Of a DNA stretch of 45,222 bases, positions 31,268 through 38,789 are shown in pieces. The notes under the pieces are model-generated. The model ran no database searches. It saw only the letters and a program-made list of their open reading frames with translations, and had not been told where the DNA came from. The position numbers were made by a program, and so were the translations under genes. Source of the DNA: a virus; IMG/VR virus record IMGVR_UViG_3300033429_000009, positions 1 to 45,222 of that record. One strand, written 5' to 3'. Positions within the stretch are counted from its first letter, which is position 1. Every line of letters starts with the position of its first letter.

Positions 31268-33151
31268 TCATTTTCGGTATCTCTCCTTTTCGTAGCCGTC
31301 CGCACCAAGTGGAAAATCGGCGGCCCATTCGGGCGGGGTGGTCATGATGTGTTGCAACTCTCCCGCCGCGTCCGCCGCGGCATCCCGCGGGACGTCACAC
31401 ACGATTTCGTCGTGGACGTGCATGACAGGATTCAGTCCCGCGGCCTCGGCACGTAGCAAAGCGTCCGCTAGCAGATCGCGGCACAGCCCCTGAATCGCGT
31501 TCTCGACCAGCTTCCCGCCGTAGGTGTGGTCAGTGTGCCGCGCGCCGTCAAACGCTAGGCTACCGTCGGACGTCAGCCGCGCGCCGGGGTATACGATAGG
31601 GCGCCCGGAGGGGAGGAAGCAAGCCACGGAATCCACGTCGTCCGACGGGCAAAACTCGAAACACGAAACGCGCCGCGAGCCGCCGCGTTCGACGACGTAG
31701 CGAAACGCCCGCTGACATGCATACCAGAGGTCAACGATCGGCTTGTGGATTTTGCGCCACGCTTTCACGATCTCCCGTGTGTCCACTCCCGTGAGGTCGA
31801 GCTGGTAGATAGCCGCGATCGACTCGAACGCGCCCGGGCCGCCTTGGTAGCCGCACGCTAACTCGGCGCATTTTCCGATCTGGCGCTGCGCCTTCGTCAC
31901 GGCGTCGTACCGCACCCCAAATATGCGCGATGCGGTGACCTTGTAGACATCAGCGTCCGATGCGAATACCGCGAGCGCATCGTCGTCGCCGGCGGCCCAT
32001 GCCGTGGCAACGGCCTCGACTGAGGAGAAATCGCGGACGACTAGGACGTTGCCCGGCGATGCCGTGAGCGTCGGTCGGATAAGGAATGACACCTCTTCAG
32101 AGTCGAGGTCGTCTAGCGCTAGCGCCCGGGCCACGTAGGCGTCGATATCCGCATCCTCGAGACGCTTTGGCGGACGCGGTAGGTTCTGTGTTTGCAGACC
32201 GCGGCCACTCCATCGCCCGGTATGCGCGCCGTAGTATCGGTGGATGTCGCGTAGTCTCGAGTCGTTGCCAGCGAGCGTGAAGCCGGCGATCAATTTGCCG
32301 GACGTGATGGTGGTGATAGCGCGTCGGACGCGCGCTAGTGGGTGATCTAGCGCGTCAACTGTGCCCTTCTGAGCGTTAGGGGCACCGGTGATCTCGCAGA
32401 ATTGTTTCGGTGACCGCGCTGCTTTCTCGGTGGTATCGTGGCCCCACCCTAACGCGCGGGCTGCGCGATCAATCTCGCGTTCCGCGATGCGATCATCTAG
32501 CTCGAGTAGCGCCGATGCTAGCTCGGTGTCGAAATGAATGCCTCGGTCATTGATGAGTGCGTCTAACTCCTCGACATCAGCGTCCACGGTCGCCCACTCC
32601 TCTAGCGCGGGCCATGCTTTTCTCATGATTTCGACGTCCGATTCACAGTAGGCGACGACGCGATCGAGGTCTTCGTTCGTGATACTTTTTTGGATGCCAA
32701 CGGCCGCTTTCTGGAGTACCGTCATACGTTTCCAGGTTTCAGAGTCCACGTAGTTCGGATCGCGTTTCGGCGGCTTTCGCACCGTTGACAGCCCCCGCAC
32801 GAAACGCGACCCCTCGCGGTCTTTTGGCGTGTCGTACCACCGCGTGCCAAGCTCGTCTAACGCGCCGGGGAGGCCGGCTTTGCGAGCGAATTGGGAGGTA
32901 TCCACGTAACCCGCGGCGCCGAATTCGTAGCGGTCGCATGCAAAGCGGTCGAAGCCGTGCATGTTGTGAGCAGCCAACACGCGCCCGCGGTGCGGCCACA
33001 ATTCGCCAGGCAGCCACGTCCCGCGGCGCCCGTCGGAGACGTCGTACCACGAGCAACATAACGCCTCAGAGAAAGGCTCCTCCCAATATCGCCGGCCTCC
33101 CCACTGTTTGATGGGGACGCGCGACCGGCTTTCGAAGTCCAGGAGTATCAT
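31268..33151 (-). CDS. DNA polymerase, family A, with 3'-5' exonuclease domain
   Basis: 627 aa from ATG 33151, which overlaps the preceding stop (ATGA). The N-terminal exonuclease has LLDFESRS (motif I) and CESDVEIM near 180. The polymerase part shows RYYGAHTGRWSGRGLQTQNLP, motif A VVRDFSSVEA (near 373), motif B K-x6-Y (QIGKCAELACGYQGG, near 427) and motif C VHDEIV (near 580). It lacks a 5' nuclease, as in T7-type enzymes. It replicates the phage genome. Confidence 0.93.
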   Translation of the reverse strand: MILLDFESRSRVPIKQWGGRRYWEEPFSEALCCSWYDVSDGRRGTWLPGELWPHRGRVLAAHNMHGFDRFACDRYEFGAAGYVDTSQFARKAGLPGALDELGTRWYDTPKDREGSRFVRGLSTVRKPPKRDPNYVDSETWKRMTVLQKAAVGIQKSITNEDLDRVVAYCESDVEIMRKAWPALEEWATVDADVEELDALINDRGIHFDTELASALLELDDRIAEREIDRAARALGWGHDTTEKAARSPKQFCEITGAPNAQKGTVDALDHPLARVRRAITTITSGKLIAGFTLAGNDSRLRDIHRYYGAHTGRWSGRGLQTQNLPRPPKRLEDADIDAYVARALALDDLDSEEVSFLIRPTLTASPGNVLVVRDFSSVEAVATAWAAGDDDALAVFASDADVYKVTASRIFGVRYDAVTKAQRQIGKCAELACGYQGGPGAFESIAAIYQLDLTGVDTREIVKAWRKIHKPIVDLWYACQRAFRYVVERGGSRRVSCFEFCPSDDVDSVACFLPSGRPIVYPGARLTSDGSLAFDGARHTDHTYGGKLVENAIQGLCRDLLADALLRAEAAGLNPVMHVHDEIVCDVPRDAAADAAGELQHIMTTPPEWAADFPLGADGYEKERYRK

Positions 33152-33534
33152 TTCCGGTGCACGACCTTCGAGTGGGCGCCATTTATGCAGATGACTCGCG
33201 AGTCCCAAATGCGGTAGTAGTACGTTCTGTAGGAACGGTTCAGCTGTGCGTCAACTTCCTTGCTCGTGGCGAGCGTGCCTGGCTGGCACGCAACCGCTGC
33301 GCTGTAGTACGCGGCTTGCCAAGTCGTGATGGCCGCGGCCGTGAGAACTAGCGCCACGATGCCAGCAACGATGGTGACCATGGTCCTATCGCGATCTCGT
33401 TGCGCGTCCGCCACGCCTGCCTGAATTTTCGTTTTCGCGTCGGCCAACTCCGATCGATATTTCTCAGCCAGACCCCTGAGCCTATCAGCTTCGTCTCTTA
33501 GGTATTCGTCTGTCGCCGCATCTCTGTATGCCAT
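33148..33534 (-). CDS. Membrane protein with N-terminal coiled coil, 128 aa
   Basis: Residues 1-50 are a charged helix (LRDEADRLRGLAEKYRSELADAK), 52-73 a membrane segment (MVTIVAGIVALVLTAAAITTW), and the rest a periplasmic-type domain with two Cys and many Tyr. ATG 33534 is preferred over the in-frame TTG at 33552. It overlaps the upstream gene by 50 bp and the polymerase by four. It might link replication to the membrane; this is only inference. Confidence 0.6.
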   Translation of the reverse strand: MAYRDAATDEYLRDEADRLRGLAEKYRSELADAKTKIQAGVADAQRDRDRTMVTIVAGIVALVLTAAAITTWQAAYYSAAVACQPGTLATSKEVDAQLNRSYRTYYYRIWDSRVICINGAHSKVVHRK

Positions 33535-33733
33535 AAGATTCCCATTTCTCAATCAGGTTAGCCACCAACCAATCAGCGCGGTCCCCCCGCGCTATCACGC
33601 GCCCGCGGGCGACTGCCTTCAGTCGCCCACGGCTTCGCCGCACGTGGCCTATCGTGACCCGGGCGAAGCCGTCATCCGCAATGACGGCACCCGTACCCGC
33701 GTCGTACCGGTACGTTACGCCGTCACTCGACAC
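33485..33733 (-). CDS. Hypothetical basic protein, 82 aa
   Basis: GTG 33733 follows GAGGAGCAGGAC, which is also the end of the ssDNA-binding gene. The protein starts VSSDGVTYRYDAGTGAVIAD, a beta-hairpin-like part, and ends with a helix (ADWLVANLIEKWE) and a basic tail. Alternative longer starts lie inside the upstream gene and are not needed. Function unknown. Confidence 0.55.
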   Translation of the reverse strand: MSSDGVTYRYDAGTGAVIADDGFARVTIGHVRRSRGRLKAVARGRVIARGDRADWLVANLIEKWESYGIQRCGDRRIPKRRS

Positions 33734-33734
33734 G

Positions 33735-34322
33735 CTAGTCCTGCTCCTCGTCTGGCACGACGAACCACTCGAATTCTCGGTAGAAATCGCCGTCGTCACG
33801 CTCTTTCCCGCGCGTGACAATCACGTCCACAAGCCGATCGTCTATGTTGTCCCCGTCCGCGAGCCCGACGCAAGCGTCGATGAACATGCCATCACCACCG
33901 AGCTCGACATTGTAAGCGTCGAACGCTTCCTCAGCGCCCCTGACTGTCTCCTTGCGTTCGGCCGCCGAGAGACTGTCGCGCTCCTCTAGTGTGAGTCCGT
34001 ATCCGGCGGCGGACATCACGAATCGTTTGACGCGCGACAATCCCGACGTCGCCCCGGAGCCGGACGTCACCTGAATCATGACGTTCTCGTCGCCTTCTCT
34101 CGACGTGCCATCAATCACGTCCACCACCTTGAGAGTGGCTTTGAACGAGTCGTTCCCGCTTCCCGGATTGTGCCCCTCGACACAACCGAGGACGCGGACG
34201 CGGTATTGCCCGGGATCAAGCATCGGCGGCCGCTCTTGTGCGGCCTGGACTCCGCTGTAACGCGAACGTCGTTGCGCGGGGGTGGCTTTTTTAGCTGTCT
34301 TTTTGAATGATGCCATGGTCAT
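33735..34322 (-). CDS. Probable single-stranded DNA-binding protein
   Basis: 195 aa. A basic N-terminus (MTMASFKKTAKKATPAQRR), then beta strands (PGQYRVRVLGCVEGHNPGSGNDSFKATLKVVDV, VMIQVTSGSGATSGLSRVKRFVMSAAG), and an acidic C-terminus (YREFEWFVVPDEEQD) as in phage OB-fold ssDNA-binding proteins. It sits between helicase and polymerase. It is probably a DUF669-like family member; the fold is not certain from sequence alone. Confidence 0.6.
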   Translation of the reverse strand: MTMASFKKTAKKATPAQRRSRYSGVQAAQERPPMLDPGQYRVRVLGCVEGHNPGSGNDSFKATLKVVDVIDGTSREGDENVMIQVTSGSGATSGLSRVKRFVMSAAGYGLTLEERDSLSAAERKETVRGAEEAFDAYNVELGGDGMFIDACVGLADGDNIDDRLVDVIVTRGKERDDGDFYREFEWFVVPDEEQD

Positions 34323-35971
34323 GTCCTTCTTGCCCAGCGTTGCCCGCCGGGCGGTTTCACGCGCTCAATTTTCGCGCGTAGGATCTTCTGCGTGAGGGAC
34401 TCGCGGGCCTTGATCCCGCGAGCCTCCGCGAGCGCGGCGTCGAACGCATCGAACGTCCCGCCGCTAGCCATCAGGATGTCTACTACGACCTCCTCTAGCG
34501 CGCCTCGGCGGTGGCTACGCCCGAAGATTTGCTCAAGCCATTTCGCCGATTGCGGTGGCATGACCAACAGCTGGCGCGGCCACGCCTGAAGGTTGAATCC
34601 CTTCTTATTCGCGTTCCAAGACGCGATCATATTTCGTCCGACGGGCGCAACGTGAAGCGCCGAACCGTCGGCGCTTTTCCCTCCGGGACCGTAGTATCGG
34701 AGGCGCGCCAGCCGCGCTAGCTCCGGCCCGAAGTGCGCCGAGCCGCACCACACGATACCGGGCTCGTCTATCTCCCGGAGCCAATCGAGCGCGGACTTGA
34801 TCGTCGCGTCACTAATCCACTCCGCTCGTGTGTGTTTGCGCTCGTCATACAATTCGCGACAAGACTGCCACTCGATAACCTCCGGCGCTTCTGGGTATCT
34901 CCGTAGCACCTGTAGCTCGGTGTCTAGCGGGTTGTGTGAGCGGGTCGAGTTATCGATCATCCGCCGCACGAAGCGGGCGACATTTCGCCGCGCGTCTCGC
35001 CATCGGTCAGGCGGGGGAGGGTCCCAATACGTGTAGAGACCGCACCCGAGTTGCCCATCTAGACGCCACCTCGATAGTGGGTCGGATACGACCATGCCAC
35101 CGGGCGTTTCGAACGTCGTGTAAAACCGCTCGAACGCATCGTCAATCGCGGGGCACTCGCGCGCCAGCCTCTGGCGGACGCGCAGCGGCGCCGAACACGA
35201 GTCGAAATCGTTGATGAGCACGCCAGGCGTTTCGCGTAACCGCTTGGCGAACCACGCGCGTGCGGCTTTCTGGGTGGCTCCTAGCGGACCGGGGCGCGGC
35301 ACGCGCATGTTGCGCCGGTCGTCAAGGACGAACGCCCACATTTGCGCCTCGGATTTGATGAGGGGCACGGGTGCCAGGTCGCCGAGCGTCCAACACAGCA
35401 GGTGCCAGTAGTTCAGGATTGACTTGCGGGAGGGAGTGCCCGACATAGCCATGACCCTCACGTCCGCCTCGCGTATGTATCTGTCTAGACGCCTAGTCAT
35501 ACTGGACTCGGGGTTTGATAGATCGTCAGACTCATCTATGATGATCGTATCCGGCTTGTATGACGCCACTAGTAGCGGGTCGCGTTGCAGCTCGTGGAAT
35601 GACACGGTGCGCATGACGCCCGTCGGGCGTCGCCAAACGCCCTGATATGCCGAGAAATCCGATAGCGTCTTGTCTTTCAGCGACGCGGGTACCACGATGA
35701 GTGACCGCGCCGACTCGACCGCGATAGGCGCCAGATAGGACACGAGCGTCTTCCCTGAGCCGACCGGGGCGAACCACATGAGGCCTTCGAGATCCATCCA
35801 CTCGGCAAGCGCCTGGCCTTGCCATGGGAGCAGCGCAGCATCGCTACCCGTCAGCCGCATCAGGGGAGAAAGCACGGTCGCCCACGCCTGGGCATCGGGT
35901 ACCGACGGGACACGACAAGGGAGCGCCGCTACCCGATCGTACTCCACGGAGTGGGCGACCGCGAAAGTCAT
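34319..35971 (-). CDS. Superfamily 2 (SNF2-like) DNA helicase
   Basis: 550 aa. Q-like PWQGQALAEWM, Walker A APVGSGKT (68-75), motif Ia LIVVPASLK, DESD box (146-149), motif III MSGTPSRKS, and motif VI LEQIFGRSHRRG (near 483). It is likely the replicative or recombination helicase/translocase; phage members of this group remodel forks or unwind branched DNA. Four-base overlaps link it to the nuclease gene upstream and the ssDNA-binding gene downstream. Confidence 0.88.
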   Translation of the reverse strand: MTFAVAHSVEYDRVAALPCRVPSVPDAQAWATVLSPLMRLTGSDAALLPWQGQALAEWMDLEGLMWFAPVGSGKTLVSYLAPIAVESARSLIVVPASLKDKTLSDFSAYQGVWRRPTGVMRTVSFHELQRDPLLVASYKPDTIIIDESDDLSNPESSMTRRLDRYIREADVRVMAMSGTPSRKSILNYWHLLCWTLGDLAPVPLIKSEAQMWAFVLDDRRNMRVPRPGPLGATQKAARAWFAKRLRETPGVLINDFDSCSAPLRVRQRLARECPAIDDAFERFYTTFETPGGMVVSDPLSRWRLDGQLGCGLYTYWDPPPPDRWRDARRNVARFVRRMIDNSTRSHNPLDTELQVLRRYPEAPEVIEWQSCRELYDERKHTRAEWISDATIKSALDWLREIDEPGIVWCGSAHFGPELARLARLRYYGPGGKSADGSALHVAPVGRNMIASWNANKKGFNLQAWPRQLLVMPPQSAKWLEQIFGRSHRRGALEEVVVDILMASGGTFDAFDAALAEARGIKARESLTQKILRAKIERVKPPGGQRWARRT

Positions 35972-37038
35972 ACTTCGAGCGCCGCTCGCAAGGCGTTTTT
36001 GAGCTCGGCGATCTCTTCGGAGGTGGCGAGGAGAATCGCTTCTTTCTCCGCGATCTGCTGCGCTAGATCGACGAGCGATGTCTGCGCGGTCTCGGCTTTT
36101 TTGGGCGGCTTTCGTTTTCGGTCACGCTTCGGGGGAGGCGTGGTTGCGGGGGCTTCCGTGGTGTCGGCCTCTTCAGGGGAGAGGTCGACCTGTTGCGCTC
36201 GGACGCGCGCCTGCTGTTCCTTGACGTGTGCGGGGATTGCCATCGATCGTGTGCTCCTTTCGTGAGCTTGTATTCGCGCCCCCAACGAGCGTCTGACGTC
36301 GCAGGGATTGCGGTAGTATTCACATCCGCCATAGTCGGCGCACGCGGCGGGATTGCACGGTGCGTCGGCGGATGATGTGAGCGTGTCTAGGTGTTTCGCG
36401 AGCGCCGCCGGGGCCTCTAGATTGTGGTAAGCGCACTCGACGCCAACCACGAAATCAACCGGCGCTGCGCGTCTAGACTTTTTAGTCTCCATGTAGACCC
36501 ATCGGCATGGGACCGAAGCGACGTCGAAGCGTCGCGCGTAGTCTATCGCGTATATGTTGGCTTGGATGTCGCCTGCTAGCGTCGTTGCGGCCGGCATGTA
36601 TTTCGCGATGCTGGCGCTCGTTTTGTAGTCATACAGGGCCACTGACGAGTCGAGGTTGGACGACTGCAGATCCACGAACCCACCCCATAACACGCCGTGG
36701 ATCTCTAGCGCGGTTGGGACGCGCTCACCCTCGATTGGGACGTCGCCGATCGGCAGTTCGGGGTGCAGCCAATCGACCCGCTTTGGCAGGTAGCTCATGC
36801 CGGACGCGGCGATCTGACCAGGTAGATCCGACCAGTCGACTTCCTCGGGCCGATAGTGCGACTCGAGGAGCGCGTGCACAGCTTTACCGAGTCCTAGCGA
36901 TCGCTGTCTAGACGTCGCGTTAGGTGAGTCCCAGGGGACCTCGGGCTCGACTAGCTCGTCTATGTAGCGGTAGGCCCAAGCGCGATGACATCGCATGCCC
37001 AGGCGTATGCTAGACGCTGAATGATATTTACGTGGCAT
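35968..37038 (-). CDS. PD-(D/E)XK nuclease with Fe-S cysteines (Cas4/RecB-like)
   Basis: 356 aa from ATG 37038, chosen for GTGAGG upstream rather than the GTG at 37050. It has an early Cys (RLGMRCHRAWAYRY), the active-site core GFVDLQ...VALYDYKTS (D and DYK), a QANIYAIDYARRF motif, and three closely spaced late Cys (CNPAACADYGGC...NPC), the four-Cys set that holds an Fe-S cluster in Cas4 and AddB nucleases. A Lys/Pro-rich linker and a C-terminal coiled coil (about 315-350) follow. No CRISPR array is near, so the role is DNA end processing in replication or recombination. Confidence 0.85.
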   Translation of the reverse strand: MPRKYHSASSIRLGMRCHRAWAYRYIDELVEPEVPWDSPNATSRQRSLGLGKAVHALLESHYRPEEVDWSDLPGQIAASGMSYLPKRVDWLHPELPIGDVPIEGERVPTALEIHGVLWGGFVDLQSSNLDSSVALYDYKTSASIAKYMPAATTLAGDIQANIYAIDYARRFDVASVPCRWVYMETKKSRRAAPVDFVVGVECAYHNLEAPAALAKHLDTLTSSADAPCNPAACADYGGCEYYRNPCDVRRSLGARIQAHERSTRSMAIPAHVKEQQARVRAQQVDLSPEEADTTEAPATTPPPKRDRKRKPPKKAETAQTSLVDLAQQIAEKEAILLATSEEIAELKNALRAALEV

Positions 37039-37246
37039 CGGCCTCACCACGGTCGGCCAGGATCTCAGCGACGAAATCCTCAGGCGAACATAGACCGTTG
37101 ACGGCGTGAACCGTAGTGATGCCGTGACGCTGGACTTCTAGGTAGCATGCGCGGGCCTGCCACTGAATGCTATCGAAGTCCGCATCGAGTAGCCTTGCTG
37201 TTACCCCGCCGAGGAATCTCGGCGCCCAAGTCAAATCCACTCTCAT
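37028..37246 (-). CDS. Hypothetical protein, 72 aa
   Basis: ATG 37246 overlaps the preceding stop and follows GAGGAG. The content is RVDLTWAPRFLGGVTARLLD, then helical FDSIQWQARACYLEVQRHG, VNGLCSPEDFVAEIL. Soluble, two Cys. The 3' end overlaps the nuclease start by 11 bp. No family recognised. Confidence 0.6.
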   Translation of the reverse strand: MRVDLTWAPRFLGGVTARLLDADFDSIQWQARACYLEVQRHGITTVHAVNGLCSPEDFVAEILADRGEADAT

Positions 37247-37593
37247 GTGCACTCCTCTATGTACATACGCAACGTGTCTCGCATGCGCGGGCTTTCGAAA
37301 TCCTCCCCATGTAGCGGCGTCAGATCAACGACGGGTCGTCCGAAGGATTCGCGTAGCATCCCCGACGAAATCGACGGGCCGCACAGCAACACGACGTCGC
37401 ATCGCCGGGCCACCGCGATGTCGATCGCTAGCCCCTCTTCACGTCGCGATTCGTCCCACATTTCGCAAAGCGTGATCCATGGGGCGATGGGGGCGATGCC
37501 TCCAAGAGAGGCGATTAGCGAAACGTACCGCTTGGCGGACGTGAGATCGGAGCGGTCACCGCCGTATTGGTGTGCGATGTACGCGACGATCAT
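37243..37593 (-). CDS. DUF4406 / nucleoside deoxyribosyltransferase-like protein
   Basis: 116 aa. IVAYIAHQYGGDRSDLTSAKRYVS, GIAPIAPWITLCEMWDESRREEGLAIDIAVARRCDVVLLCGPSISSGMLRE is the DUF4406/Rossmann-like pattern shared with nucleoside 2-deoxyribosyltransferase (the GPxxS..M..E segment is typical). A nucleotide-salvage or modified-nucleotide role is plausible next to replication genes; activity is not shown. Confidence 0.75.
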   Translation of the reverse strand: MIVAYIAHQYGGDRSDLTSAKRYVSLIASLGGIAPIAPWITLCEMWDESRREEGLAIDIAVARRCDVVLLCGPSISSGMLRESFGRPVVDLTPLHGEDFESPRMRDTLRMYIEECT

Positions 37594-37772
37594 TTGCGCT
37601 TCACCACAAGCGTCCCGAACGGCTCACGCCATTCGTCGGGCTCGACTGTAGTGAGGGTCCCTGCGGACGTCAGCCATACCGGGCCGAGGTCTAGATCTGC
37701 GGTGTTTAGCCCCGTGATGGATCCCTCGACCGTTACGAGTGTTGCCAACGCGATTCGTTTCATGTCAGTCAT
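37590..37772 (-). CDS. Hypothetical protein, 60 aa
   Basis: ATG 37772 overlaps the upstream stop (TGATG) behind AGGAAG. The protein is beta-rich with a weak hydrophobic N-terminus (MKRIALATLVTVEGS) that is too short and polar-ended for a clear signal. It ends GTLVVKRK, and the stop overlaps the DUF4406 start. Function unknown. Confidence 0.55.
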   Translation of the reverse strand: MTDMKRIALATLVTVEGSITGLNTADLDLGPVWLTSAGTLTTVEPDEWREPFGTLVVKRK

Positions 37773-38206
37773 CAAAACTTCCTCATGACGACCGCCATGC
37801 GGCCGTCGGTGCCCCTCATATACATCAAGCGTTCCCCGAGAAAATACTCGGCTGCCTCAGTGAACGCGAGTGCATCCGACACGAAGCTTGGATCCATCCG
37901 TGAGGGGCTGTTTCCTGCGCGCTGAATGCTCATTTCCGCGTACTCTAGCGATGTCTTGAGCGCTTCTACATCCCCTCGCCACCCCGTGACCAGTGTCGCG
38001 TCGGCCTCGGCCAGGATATGATCTAGCCCACGTATATGGGGGAATTGCGTCCGTATCGTGGCCATCGACGCCGGGCATGGCCTCATGTGTAGCCGGTAGC
38101 CGTCGGTGGCCACCTCATACGCGACGCGGACATGTCTGTACAGATGGGACTGGGCTTGCCAATGGCCTTCCTCGGCGCGCAGCGCGCGATAGAACGATTC
38201 GTTCAT
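37772..38206 (-). CDS. Hypothetical helical protein, 144 aa
   Basis: Start ATG 38206, three bases after the upstream gene; an in-frame start at 38257 would overlap that gene. It is mostly helical (NESFYRALRAEEGHWQAQSHLYRHV; WRGDVEALKTSLEYAEMSIQR) with no motif I recognise. It is the second gene of the replication operon. Confidence 0.6.
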   Translation of the reverse strand: MNESFYRALRAEEGHWQAQSHLYRHVRVAYEVATDGYRLHMRPCPASMATIRTQFPHIRGLDHILAEADATLVTGWRGDVEALKTSLEYAEMSIQRAGNSPSRMDPSFVSDALAFTEAAEYFLGERLMYMRGTDGRMAVVMRKF

Positions 38207-38208
38207 AG

Positions 38209-38511
38209 TCACTGGCCGCCCACCCATAGTGCGATCGCGGTCCCGCGTCGGTCGCATGCCACCACGCGACCTCTGTATTTGGCGCTCTCGAGAAGAGCCG
38301 AATCGAGATCGAAATGTACGATCGTGGCTACGCGATGATCGATCGCGATCGCTCCCTCGCGTGGCGCCTCATCCCCGCCATATGCGACGCGCTCCCTCGT
38401 TGCCTCGCACGGGTCGGAGCCGTGCAAAACGATCTTGTAGTACGCCGCGGCGGAAGGCGGACGGATGCCTCCGGCCTCGGCCCCCGGCGGTGCCGTATCG
38501 TGTCGTGTCAT
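38209..38511 (-). CDS. Hypothetical protein, 100 aa, first gene of replication operon
   Basis: Starts MTRHDT at 38511; its first bases are an inverted copy of the start of the divergent zinc-ribbon gene at 38668 (14 identical nt). The codon pattern is strongly coding on this strand. Content: AAYYKIVLHGSDPCEATRE, AIAIDHRVATIVHFDLDSALLE, RGTAIALWVGG, a small alpha/beta fold. There is no Shine-Dalgarno (the upstream sequence is CTCCTCCC), so leaderless or unusual initiation is possible. An opposite-strand ORF also spans it but looks less coding. Confidence 0.55.
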   Translation of the reverse strand: MTRHDTAPPGAEAGGIRPPSAAAYYKIVLHGSDPCEATRERVAYGGDEAPREGAIAIDHRVATIVHFDLDSALLESAKYRGRVVACDRRGTAIALWVGGQ

Positions 38512-38667
38512 GGGAGGAGCACTATGCGTGACCGGGGCAATGCGCGCAACCGGAAACGATGTCTAGATTAGGTTGCTCGGTGCCACGGCGTGGGTGCCGT
38601 GGTAAACCGGTAGGACGCCCCCCGGACACGATACAGGGGACGCCCACACCAGAGACAGCAGCGTATC
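38512..38667. promoter_or_regulatory. Divergent intergenic control region with hairpin
   Basis: 156 bp between the leftward replication operon and the rightward primase genes. It contains a hairpin (CCACGGC 38583-38589, loop GTGGGT, GCCGTGG 38596-38602) without a T-run, a perfect ribosome site on the plus strand (GGGAGGAG, 38512-38519), and the inverted MTRH-coding repeats at both edges. I see no convincing -35/-10 pair. It is likely where both transcripts start and are controlled. Confidence 0.5.
38524..38571 (+). CDS. Candidate 15-aa leader peptide
   Basis: ATG behind GGGAGGAG with a 4-nt spacer encodes the Arg-rich MRDRGNARNRKRCLD and stops at TAG 38569-38571, just before the 38583-38602 hairpin. 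The ribosome site is better than that of most genes here, which suggests a leader controlling the downstream zinc-ribbon and primase genes. It may instead be a fortuitous site, since an in-frame longer reading exists upstream (38314). Confidence 0.3.
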   Translation: MRDRGNARNRKRCLD

Positions 38668-38787
38668 ATGACACGACACGAGACACCATGCCCCCTATGC
38701 GGGGGCGCCATTCTCCCTGGAAGAGCCGAGAAATACGGCGGTCTATGCATCCGGTGTTGGGTATGGCTCTATAGGCGGCGGTCCTGA
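38668..38787 (+). CDS. Zinc-ribbon miniprotein, 39 aa
   Basis: Reads MTRHETPCPLCGG, then AILPGRAEKYGG, LCIRCWVWLYRRRS: two CxxC pairs (C8/C11 and C27/C30) separated by 15 residues, a minimal zinc ribbon. It lies two bases before the primase-helicase GTG, so it may act with that enzyme. Primases of several phages use a zinc ribbon as template sensor, and a split-off ribbon would fit. Activity is inference. Confidence 0.65.
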   Translation: MTRHETPCPLCGGAILPGRAEKYGGLCIRCWVWLYRRRS

Positions 38788-38789
38788 CC

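Noticed and set aside
27996-38511. CRISPR-Cas locus because of the Cas4-like nuclease
   Set aside because: No repeat-spacer array and no other cas gene are visible; Cas4/RecB-like nucleases are common in phage replication operons.
38314-38571. Plus-strand 85-codon ORF opposite the gene at 38209-38511
   Set aside because: The minus-strand frame has the more convincing codon pattern and fits the operon; only the last 15 codons with a strong ribosome site are kept as a candidate leader.
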